DNA of 64,000 bases from Stomoxys calcitrans (taxonomy: Eukaryota; Arthropoda; Insecta; Diptera; Muscidae): the NCBI RefSeq assembly GCF_963082655.1, contig NC_081553.1, forward strand, positions 154,853,441-154,917,440, given 5' to 3'. This document shows, piece after piece, positions 11,099-19,779 of the stretch. The stretch's first letter is position 1. Each line of letters begins with the position of its first letter. The position numbers and the translations under genes are program-made. The notes under the pieces are model-generated. The model had not been told where the DNA came from, searched no databases, and saw nothing but the letters and a program-made list of their open reading frames with translations.

Positions 11099-13113
11099 TC
11101 TTATAAATAAAAATCAATTTGTGTTTGTTTGTAGGTTTGTTTGTTTGTTTGTTTCTTTGTATGTTTGTGTTTTCCTTATAGACTCAGAAACGGCTGAACC
11201 GATTTTCTTGAAATTTTCACAGATGGTGCAGGATACTACATTTTTTGATATATGAAGTGGGGCGGACCCTCCCCTTTACTCTAATTTTCAGAAACACCAG
11301 ATCTCGGAGATGAATGGTGCGATTTAGGCGAAATTGATATATATTTAGAACAATCACGACAATATGGGACTCAATTGAAAGGTATTTAGGATAAGAAAAC
11401 GTATCTGATATCCAATTGTCGGACCAAGTGCTAGGGGACCACCCTAAGCCCCAAAACACCCCTAAATGGGACATATTTACCGACAATGGCAATATGGGAC
11501 TCAAATGAAAAGTATTTGCGAGTAGAATACGAATCTGATATTCAAATGTGGGACCACGTTTCTGAGGGTTCACCCCTTTCCCAAAACACCCCTTAAACAG
11601 GACTTATTTACTGACCATAGGAATATGGGGCTTAAATAAAAGGTATTTAAATGTAGAATACGAATCTAATATCAAAATATGGGACCAAATGTTTGGGGGG
11701 CCGCATCTCACCAAAAACATCCCCCAAAGGTGACAAATTTACGACCAATATGGGGCTGAAATGAAAGGTCTTTGGGAGTAAAGCACGAATTTGATATCAA
11801 TATTCGGGAAAAGTGTCTATGAGGCCACCCCACTCCCACAACACCGCCCAAATAGGAAGTATTTGTTGACTATAGCAATATGAGGCTCAAATAAGAGGGT
11901 TTTTAGAGTAGAACACTAATCCGATATATATTTTCAAGGCCAACTCACTCAGTGGCCGTCCATCCACCAAAACACCCCCCCAAGCCGATCATGTTTGCCG
12001 ACTATGGAAATATGGGGCTCAAATTAAAGGTATTTGGGAGTAGACCACGTATCTGATATCAACAGTAGGGACCAACTGTCTAGGGGACGTCCCACCGCCA
12101 TAACAAACCCCATTGGTCGTATTTGGTCACCAAGACAATTTGGGTCTTAAAGAGAGTGGAACCAAATATTTATAGTTTTTAGGGCCAAATAAGGAGTTTA
12201 AATGAGATTAGAAAACGAATTTGATATTCAATTTTGAGACCAATGGCAATATAGGGTTCAAATAAATGATATATAGTTATATGAGAATACAGCACGTTGG
12301 TGATATATTTTCCGGGCTTAGTCCTTGGGGGACCACCCCAATCCCCAAAACACCCCTAAATCGGGCATAATTACCGACCATGTCAATATGGAGCTTAAAT
12401 GAAAGCTTTTGGGCGGTAGAGCTAGAATTGATACCCACTTTCGGGACAAATTTTCTGGAGGTCTACCCCTTTCCCAAAATACCCCACAAACAGCAATTTG
12501 TGACTGACCATCGCAATATGGGGCTCAAATAAAGGTGTTTGGGAGTAGAATACGAAATTGATATCCATATGTAGGACCATGTATCTAGGGCATCTACCCA
12601 TCCCCAAAACACCCCCAAAGGGTAAAAATTTTTCGACCATGCCAATATGTGGCTCAAATGAAAGGCATTTAAGATTTGAAAACAAATTTGATAACCTATT
12701 TTGGGGCCATGTGTTTGGGGGCGCCTCATCCTGTAAACTCCCCTGAACCAATGGCAATATGGGGTTTAAATATATGGTATTTGAGAGCACGATGCTGATA
12801 TTTTTTCAGGGCCAAGTGTCTCACCTACGAAAATACCCCTACAGCAGACATCATGAGAATATCGGGCTGAAATGAAGTATTTTAAGAATGGAGTACACCA
12901 TACATCCAAACTTAAATTTGTAGACCAATAAAGATCATGTGAGACTCAGATAAAGGCACTTATATTGTTAAACTGTTTGTTGAGCGATATACTATTTTCG
13001 TGGCATGTTAATTCACTAAAAGCTCTTTAATTGTCGACAACAAATATTCCAAGGAAACTTTTGATCCATATAAAGTCAAAGAAGGCGCATCGGAGCGGGC
13101 CCGGGTCAGCTAG
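11099..13113 (+). mobile_element. HEL-C: non-autonomous Helitron fused head-to-tail to HEL-B
   Basis: Starts TCTTATAAATAAAAATC at 11099, immediately after the CTAG that ends HEL-B, with no host base between. It ends CTAG at 13110-13113, followed by T. From 11850 to 13113 it is almost identical to the reverse complement of HEL-A 6715-7978 with no net length change (i + j = 19828). A segment of roughly 120 bases near 11330 that HEL-A and HEL-E carry (GGTACCCC region) is missing. No enzyme gene is present. Confidence 0.8.
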
Positions 13114-14512
13114 TAGTTAATAAAAACAAGGTATATTTTAAATGACACCTTGAGTATTTGAAGTAAGAAAGATGACACTCTATCGAACTTTCTTAAACCA
13201 AAACGCATTGTTGAATGTAGTTTGGAGCTTTCTTTTGGTATTTGAATCACAACCAGCTAGAGAGTGTGGGCAAAATGTATCTCTTAAGTAGAAGTATTGT
13301 TATACTTCCGTTATCGCTGGAACCAATGGGTTGCCGGGCAGAACATAATGAGTTTTTACCTATCTAATTTTTGAGGTGGTTAGGCGAACAATTAAATAAC
13401 TCAATTAACTATAAGGTGAATTAAAGATTTATTTTTGTTTTCTTCGGCCTTTGTGTTTTATAAAATGTTAAAGCAAAAGGTCATAGTTTGGGGTCTTTAA
13501 GTCTTTTTTTATTTTTCAAATATGTCGCAATTTCTTTAAGTTGCGTCTTTAGAGGGGGGTTTCTACGATTAAATAAAAAATTGTTGTAAAAAACACATAT
13601 TATATGACTAACAACCAATTATACGTGTGTACAAATGTACGAATATTCGTAGGTATGCACACACATTTAATAATCTCTGCGGTTGCATAGTTATTTCCAT
13701 ATATCCACATACCTACCATTCGGTAAAAAAAGGTGATATTAAAAAAAATATCTTATAACAGTCATTAGATTACATTTATGCGTATTTAATTGCTAGCTTA
13801 GGCACAGACACAAATGCAGTAGGCGTATCATTTTTGGTTTAAACTGCTGCGTATTACATAACACTTCGTAAAATTTTTTGAGCTATAACTCTTTTCAGAG
13901 AATTTGAGAATATGTCCCCAAATCGGGAAACTTTTTCCAAAATGTGGACGAAATTTTTGACTTGATGACATGGAGATTTGGTAGAGATTTTTTTTGTGCC
14001 TTCAAATGTTTAATTAACGTTGTGTGGAATTCTTGCTAAACCTTCTCTCAAGGAAAAAACAACAGGCCTGTTCGCGTATTTTGCAAGTAAAAATATCAAA
14101 CGAAGCTTAAAGGAAGTCTATCTACATCGTAGAACTTACAGTACAAGTACAGCGTTTGTGTGTTTCTGCAAATACCACTTCTGCAAGCCAAAAAATAATT
14201 CTAGCCATAAACGAAATTTTCAACAAAGAAACTTTTTCTGGTAAAAATGTTAGGACATTGTTTACGAAAAAATTGCAAGATCTTTGATAAACATTTCTTG
14301 CCAGAATTTGTGACGAATACAATATTACGGAAAATTGCAATAACTATGTTTCTGTAAGTGCAATTCGGGCAATGCATACATATGGGTGACATATCGTAAT
14401 CTATTTTGATAGAATTTAGCAGTCATAAGATAATGGCATTTTCCAAATCTTGCGAGGATCATTAAAAAATTACCACATTATTGCAATATTGCACAAAATT
14501 GCGTGAATATAG
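13114..14512. other. AT-rich DNA, no gene recognised
   Basis: Largely unique-looking AT-rich sequence with short runs such as TACGTGTGTACAAATGTACG. 14200-14330 resembles 48930-49000 (CTTGC(C/A)AGAATTTGTGAC(G/T)AATA), so part is an old repeat. No ORF worth reporting before 14513. Confidence 0.4.
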
Positions 14513-14674
14513 TATAAACGGGAGCTAAATCTAAATCCCAACCGATTTCGGCCTAAATCCGCAGACAAAGTACTTAATCGAATGTATCTATTTCACTCTT
14601 TTCCGAGTGTTAGAAAAAACAAAAAATTATTAAGAGACACAAACGATAAACTAATTAAACGAGTCATCTTTTCT
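14513..14674 (+). pseudogene. Left half of an open reading frame interrupted by the Jockey insertion (candidate)
   Basis: A 54-codon open stretch runs from just after an AG (TATAG, a possible but weak splice acceptor) at 14513, through an ATG at 14582, to the Jockey insertion point. Its frame matches exactly the 54 codons at 19458-19619 on the far side of the element, so the pre-insertion site would be open for 107 residues before TAA. I do not recognise the product. The left half is rich in Lys, Arg and Asn. It could be a host exon, an older element or chance. No expression evidence is visible. Confidence 0.3.
14667..14674. repeat. Candidate target-site duplication, left copy (TCTTTTCT)
   Basis: The same eight bases follow the poly(A) tail at 19450-19457. 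The element's 5' tandem unit starts on the next base, which supports this boundary. Confidence 0.6.
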
Positions 14675-14714
14675 CAAAATTCACGTGTGTTATTCAAAAT
14701 TCACGTGTGTTATT
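14675..14714 (+). repeat. Two exact 20-bp tandem units at the 5' end of the Jockey element
   Basis: The unit CAAAATTCACGTGTGTTATT occurs at 14675-14694 and again at 14695-14714, followed by CACGTTCG. The first unit begins exactly where the candidate target duplication ends, as expected of a true element terminus. Confidence 0.8.
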
Positions 14715-15118
14715 CACGTTCGTACTCGTTTTACCGTGCTCCTGCTTTTTTCAAGTTTTTTACCACAAACCTGAATTGTTAGATCACTTAACACCCAATC
14801 ACAATTAGTTCGCGCCGCGGGTGATTACCTGGACGTGAAGTTGTGCACCTGGTGTGTCGTGAATGATTTACAATATATAAAACATTTTGTCACAAAACAG
14901 AAAACTATTGGCAAAAGTAAATATATATTTTTACGATAAACAACAGGGACAGACAATTATATTCAGCACAAAACAAATCATCTGTTCGTGTCTCCCATAA
15001 TAGGGGCAACGACAGTGCTGCCAAGTTCGTATCACAGTTTACCATATGATACAATGAACAGCATTGCCACATATAACCACCAAAGTATTTGGCAGTTATT
15101 TTGAAAGTAATAGGGGAA

Positions 15119-16585
15119 ATGGATGACACTTCGTCCTCCGCCACTCCAAGAAATAGCATTAGCTGTTTCAGAGTTTCTAAACTTAAAGAGCTCGAGCAAA
15201 TTAATGTAGAGCTCTTGGAAAAAGTTAAAACACTGGAGAATGTTTGTAATCAACTCCACCAGGAAAATGTATCCCTAAGAGCACAGTTTGCGGAAATTCA
15301 AACAGCAAACCAGAACCTCTCTATCAATGAAGATGTAATAAATATGGAAGATTCTAGCGAAAATACAGGCGTCCATGCCGAAAATAATGTTGTCCAGCCA
15401 ACCGTGTACCTAACGGACGAGGAGGAATTAGCGAGGGAAACTGAATGGATCCTCAAGAAAAAGAAGAAGAGCCAGAAAAGGTCCAATACCCTGACACAGC
15501 AAACTGACGATGAAGTCTCTACTACACCAGCAGTCCAAGAGATGCCTGCTAAAACACCAGAGAATGCGGAAACCGCCGAGCCAAGGCCCCCCACAAGGCC
15601 ACTTCGCCCACCACCTATTATAGTAAGTGCTGTCGAAAATTTCGGAGAACTTCGTAATATAATTAAACCTAAAGCAGTGAAAGGCTTCATTGCAAAGCAA
15701 ATAAACAAACACTCCCAAAAAATATCTACCTTTGAAGTCAATGACTACAGAGAAGTCACAAAAGCCCTCAATGAGGCTAATATTCCATGGCATTCCTTTG
15801 AAAATAAGCATGAAAGACCTATTCGCGTTATTGCAAAGAATCTACACCATACATGCGACCCCATCGAAATTATTTCGGACTTGAAAGCTCAAGGTTTCAA
15901 AATTTTGAATGCTTTCAATAAGACCCACTTCTACACAAAAGATCCGCTAGATATTTTTATCCTAAGTTTTGATCCTACTGAAAACTTAGATAGTATTTAT
16001 AAAATAAAACATATTTTAAATACTGTTGTTAAAATTGAAACAATAAAATTACCAAAACACATCCCACAATGTAAGAACTGTCAAGGTTACAACCATACGA
16101 AGAATTATTGCTCGAAACAACCTAGATGTGCCAGATGTGCCGGCAAACATGAAACAAAAAACTGCGAAAAACCTACTGTGTTCCTTCCTAAATGTTGTAA
16201 CTGCGGTGAGCAACATCCGGCAAGCTATAGAGGCTGTATCGTAGCTAAAGAACTACAAAAACTGCGCAACCATAAACAGAAATTACAGAAAACCCTGCAA
16301 CCTCAGCCAGTCGAAAATCTCTCACAAGCAATCCCGTGCACTTCCGCCAATACAGTATCAATTCCACAAAGAATTCAACCGCAACAACAACGTCCAAGTC
16401 AATCATACTCTGCAGCAACGAAATTAAATAGTACACAGCAAGCAAACGCAAGTAAGCCCAATTACGAAAACACACTTAGCAAAATCTTGTCTAAATTAGA
16501 AGCCATTGAATCCTTCAATAAATCATTAGACATGCGTTTAAGCATACTAGAAGAAAATTTCTTTGGTACACTTATACAAACGTAA
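15119..16585 (+). CDS. Jockey ORF1: Gag-like nucleic-acid-binding protein with coiled coil and three zinc knuckles
   Basis: Predicted 488 residues from the ATG at 15119 (an in-frame ATG at 15089 would add 10). Residues about 20-70 form a heptad-like stretch ('LKELEQINVELLEKVKTLEN'), consistent with a coiled coil. A basic cluster follows near 115-125 and a Pro-rich segment near 155-165. Residues about 318-368 carry three cysteine-histidine knuckles: CKNCQGYNHTKNYC (CX2CX4HX4C), CARCAGKHETKNC (CX2CX3HX4C) and CNCGEQHPASYRGC (variant). This order is typical of Jockey-clade ORF1, which coats the element RNA and acts as a chaperone. The C-terminal part is Gln-rich. Its stop TAA overlaps the ORF2 start as TAATG, which suggests termination-reinitiation. 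Confidence 0.85.
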   Translation: MDDTSSSATPRNSISCFRVSKLKELEQINVELLEKVKTLENVCNQLHQENVSLRAQFAEIQTANQNLSINEDVINMEDSSENTGVHAENNVVQPTVYLTDEEELARETEWILKKKKKSQKRSNTLTQQTDDEVSTTPAVQEMPAKTPENAETAEPRPPTRPLRPPPIIVSAVENFGELRNIIKPKAVKGFIAKQINKHSQKISTFEVNDYREVTKALNEANIPWHSFENKHERPIRVIAKNLHHTCDPIEIISDLKAQGFKILNAFNKTHFYTKDPLDIFILSFDPTENLDSIYKIKHILNTVVKIETIKLPKHIPQCKNCQGYNHTKNYCSKQPRCARCAGKHETKNCEKPTVFLPKCCNCGEQHPASYRGCIVAKELQKLRNHKQKLQKTLQPQPVENLSQAIPCTSANTVSIPQRIQPQQQRPSQSYSAATKLNSTQQANASKPNYENTLSKILSKLEAIESFNKSLDMRLSILEENFFGTLIQT

Positions 16586-19257
16586 TGTTATCAATGTTAA
16601 AAGTGATGCAATGGAATGCAAACGGTCTACTGAGGCATAAAAACGAATTAGAATTCTTATTAATAGAAAAAAATATCGACGTGTGTCTTATAAGCGAAAC
16701 ACACTTTGTCAAAGACTCCTACCTAAAGTTAAAAAATTATGATATATACCACACAGTTCACCCCAGTAATAACTCAAGAGGAGGGAGCGCGGTCATTGTT
16801 AAAAGCTCGATCGAGCATTGGCTCGAAAATAAGATAGGTGTACAGGAATTTCAAGCTACAACGGTTACAATTATAGTAGACAAATCTCCGTTATCTATAA
16901 CATCTGTATATAGTCCACCGAGGCACAACATAAAATCCAAACAGTATGAAGAACTTATTAACGCACACAAACATAAGTTTATGATGGGAGGTGACTTCAA
17001 TGCGAAGAATATCCAGTGGGGCTCTAGACTAACTACGCCTAAGGGCAAAGAACTCTACCGTGCACTGCAGCATACGGGTTGTGCAGTAATTTCAACTGGC
17101 AAACCTACTTATTGGCCCACAGATATCTCGAAAATTCCTGACGTGATCGATTTTTTTGTAACTAGAAAAATCGAACGAACCAAACTTATAATAGAAGAAG
17201 GTCATGAACTAAGTTCTGATCACTCTCCGATTTATCTGACGTATTCGAGCCAACCTAATGTTAAACAATCCTGCGCCGTCTTAACTAATAAGTATACAGA
17301 CTGGGACTATTTTAAACATCTCATTACGAACTCAGTTAAGCATTCACCCATTAATAGCAAGGAAGACATCGAAGAAGAAGTAGACGTTTTCACAAAAATA
17401 ATTCAATTAGCTGCTTGGAATAGTACACCGAAGGTAATTATCCCCCAAGGTGCAACGGCATACCCCCAATATATTTTAAATAAAATAAAAGAGAAAAGAA
17501 AATTAAGGAAAAAATGGCAAATAACACGATCGCCACGGGACAAAAGAAGGTTAAACTGTGCTACAAAAAACCTGAGCAGATTGACAAAAAAACACAACAA
17601 TCAAACCTTTCACAATTACTTGGCAAATTTAAATCCAACCATCTATTCTAATTACTCCCTATGGAAAGCTGCAAAGAATAAACATAGACCAACACAACAA
17701 AAAGTTGCAATTTTAAATCATAACGGCCAATGGGCAAAAAGCGATATCGAAAAAGCAAATACATTCGCCCACGTTTTAAGATCTACCTTTTCAAATCCGT
17801 CACCAATAATTACCAACAATAACAATAATCCTTATCGAGATACTTCCTTTGAACCATTTGAAAAAATTACAATTAAAGAAGTATGGAATGCAGTGCAACA
17901 ATTAAAAAACAAAAAGTCTGGAGGATTCGATCTTATAAAAGGAGATGTCTTAAAACAATTACCTTACCATGGCTTTGTTAGATTAACGACTATTATGAAT
18001 GCTGTTTTAACACATAAATACATACCAACCTGTTGGAAAGTTGCCGAAATAGTGATGGTACAAAAGCCAGGGAAAAATCCGCATGACCCCAAATCATACA
18101 GACCAATATCTCTTCTTCCGGTAATTGGAAAACTTTTCGAAAAGCTTTTCTGCAAAAGGCTGGAGTCAATTGTCTCGACAAGGCATATAATACCCAATCA
18201 CCAATTTGGATTCCGAAAGAAGCACTCTACTATTGAACAGGTTCACAGAGTTACCGATACCATTGAAAAGGCATTCGAAAATAAGAAGGTTTGTTCAGCT
18301 GTATTTTTAGATATCTCTCAAGCGTTTGACGGCGTCTGGCATAATGGACTTATAAACAAACTCAGAATGCTGCTTCCTGAAAATTATAGCGATATCCTCA
18401 CATCGTATCTGAGAGATCGATACTACAGGGTACGGTACGAAAATGAATATTCCGAACTGCACCCCATACTCTCAGGAGTCCCACAGGGCAGTATCCTAGG
18501 CCCTATTTTATATCTTATCTATACTTATGATATGCCTCTAAACGAAAACTGTTTCATAGGAACTTTTGCTGATGATACGGTCTTGATGTCTTCAGGTTCA
18601 AGCTCAAAAGAATCAATAACTTGCTTGCAATCTGCCTTAAACAATATATCTAATTGGACCAAAGAGTGGGGACTAAAACTAAATAGTAATAAATCAGTTC
18701 ACGTGGATTTTTCCAAGGTACACACTAGAAATACACCATTATACTTAAACTCTGAGCAAATACCAGTAGCAAACTCCGCAAAGTACTTAGGATTTACCCT
18801 AGATTCAAAGTTAACATGGAAAGATCATATTAATAAAAAGAGGGATGAGCTAGATATAAAATACCGTAACTTAAGCTGGCTAATTGGAAGAAACTCAGTC
18901 TTATCAACGGACAACAAACTTCTGATCTACAAACAGACGCTAAAACCTCTGTGGCAATATGGCATACAACTTTGGGGATGTGCTTCAAACAGTAATATAG
19001 AAAAAATACAAAGGTTCCAAAATAAAGCAATGAGATCAGCTGTCAATGCACCATGGTTTGTCCGAAATAGTGACTTACATCGAGATCTTAAAATGAAAAC
19101 TGTAAAAGAGGAAATCTCTAACCATGCTCAGAAACATGCAATGCGGCTCCAGCAACATACTAACCCTGAGGCCCTAAAGCTGCTCGATTATTCGAATCAA
19201 TTCAGAAGACTGCAACGATTCAAACCCCATGATTTGTTAACACGCTTCACAGGATAG
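16585..19257 (+). CDS. Jockey ORF2: endonuclease - reverse transcriptase
   Basis: 890 residues, uninterrupted. N-terminal exonuclease-endonuclease-phosphatase domain: 'MQWNANGL' (residues 8-15), 'ISETHF' near 36-41, 'GGDFNAKN' with Asp137, and 'SSDHSPI' near 212-218, the usual metal-binding and catalytic positions. Reverse transcriptase: 'KSYRPISLLPVIGKLFEKL' near 512-530, 'FLDISQAFDGVWH', 'LSGVPQGSILGP', catalytic FADD at residues 661-664, then 'AKYLGFTLD'. The tail ('RRLQRFKPHDLL') resembles other Jockey proteins. There is no RNase H domain, as usual for this clade. Length and motif order fit a full-size protein with no visible lesion. It nicks target DNA and copies the element RNA there. 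Confidence 0.9.
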   Translation: MLSMLKVMQWNANGLLRHKNELEFLLIEKNIDVCLISETHFVKDSYLKLKNYDIYHTVHPSNNSRGGSAVIVKSSIEHWLENKIGVQEFQATTVTIIVDKSPLSITSVYSPPRHNIKSKQYEELINAHKHKFMMGGDFNAKNIQWGSRLTTPKGKELYRALQHTGCAVISTGKPTYWPTDISKIPDVIDFFVTRKIERTKLIIEEGHELSSDHSPIYLTYSSQPNVKQSCAVLTNKYTDWDYFKHLITNSVKHSPINSKEDIEEEVDVFTKIIQLAAWNSTPKVIIPQGATAYPQYILNKIKEKRKLRKKWQITRSPRDKRRLNCATKNLSRLTKKHNNQTFHNYLANLNPTIYSNYSLWKAAKNKHRPTQQKVAILNHNGQWAKSDIEKANTFAHVLRSTFSNPSPIITNNNNNPYRDTSFEPFEKITIKEVWNAVQQLKNKKSGGFDLIKGDVLKQLPYHGFVRLTTIMNAVLTHKYIPTCWKVAEIVMVQKPGKNPHDPKSYRPISLLPVIGKLFEKLFCKRLESIVSTRHIIPNHQFGFRKKHSTIEQVHRVTDTIEKAFENKKVCSAVFLDISQAFDGVWHNGLINKLRMLLPENYSDILTSYLRDRYYRVRYENEYSELHPILSGVPQGSILGPILYLIYTYDMPLNENCFIGTFADDTVLMSSGSSSKESITCLQSALNNISNWTKEWGLKLNSNKSVHVDFSKVHTRNTPLYLNSEQIPVANSAKYLGFTLDSKLTWKDHINKKRDELDIKYRNLSWLIGRNSVLSTDNKLLIYKQTLKPLWQYGIQLWGCASNSNIEKIQRFQNKAMRSAVNAPWFVRNSDLHRDLKMKTVKEEISNHAQKHAMRLQQHTNPEALKLLDYSNQFRRLQRFKPHDLLTRFTG

Positions 19258-19412
19258 AAGATAGATAGCATATTACGTAATAGAAATAAATTATCTTAAT
19301 TCAAATATTTTGTATTAGGTTAATCTAATTACCCAATTATTTTTTAGTACGTCTGCATCAAAACTACTAGTTAGTCACTTTGTAATTAGAGACTAGTTGT
19401 AGTATTACTTTA

Positions 19413-19415
<3 letters not shown>

Positions 19416-19449
<34 letters not shown>
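19416..19449 (+). repeat. 34-base poly(A) tail of the Jockey element
   Basis: An uninterrupted A run ends the element. A pure tail of this length usually decays with age, so it hints at a recent insertion. Confidence 0.8.
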
Positions 19450-19453
<4 letters not shown>

Positions 19454-19457
19454 TTCT

Positions 19458-19619
19458 TGTAAAAAAGCCTTTGGATTTAGCGTCTTAGCGACAGACGATG
19501 TCACAAAGAGTTGTACTGACATCGAAGTTACTTTCACATCACAAGTGGAAAATTCACGACCAACTTTCATCAGTGGAGAGGAATATTGTATAGTAACTAT
19601 AAACATAGAACTTCCCTAA
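19458..19619 (+). pseudogene. Right half of the open reading frame interrupted by the Jockey insertion (candidate)
   Basis: Immediately after the second TCTTTTCT the frame is open for 53 codons and stops at TAA (19617-19619). The composition is protein-like (Thr, Val, Glu, Ile, two Cys) with no long homopolymer beyond the initial Lys-Lys, and it is in phase with 14513-14674 once the element and one duplication copy are removed. The product is not recognised. Confidence 0.3.
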
Positions 19620-19779
19620 TAACAGATTATTTTGACGCAAAGATATTTTAAACGTTTTATATTTATCGTGTGGGAATCATTGTACATATATCGAATTCGT
19701 ATTGATTTAATTGTTTGATAAAAATAATTGAGTTTGGTTATATGTTTCATTAGCTTTGAAATATAACGTTGTGCGCTAA

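Larger units (their letters stand above)
14675..19449 (+). mobile_element. Apparently intact Jockey-clade non-LTR retrotransposon
   Basis: A complete-looking LINE: about 444 bases of 5' UTR, ORF1 (15119-16585), ORF2 (16585-19257), a short 3' UTR and a 34-base poly(A) tail, bounded by TCTTTTCT on each side. Both ORFs are uninterrupted and keep their key motifs, so this copy could be active or only recently retired. It encodes its own endonuclease and reverse transcriptase for target-primed reverse transcription in the nucleus. Jockey-type elements use an internal promoter; GGACGTGAAG at about 14831 resembles a downstream promoter element, but I cannot confirm it. The other Jockey piece in the window (49080-49578) is a dead, distant relative. 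Confidence 0.85.

Noticed and set aside
15298..15741. 147-codon frame antisense to Jockey ORF1
   Set aside because: Shadow of the intact ORF1 on the plus strand, with no motif of its own.
19367..19606. 79-codon minus-strand frame across the Jockey tail
   Set aside because: It reads through the poly(A) run as poly-Phe, so it spans an insertion junction and is not a gene.
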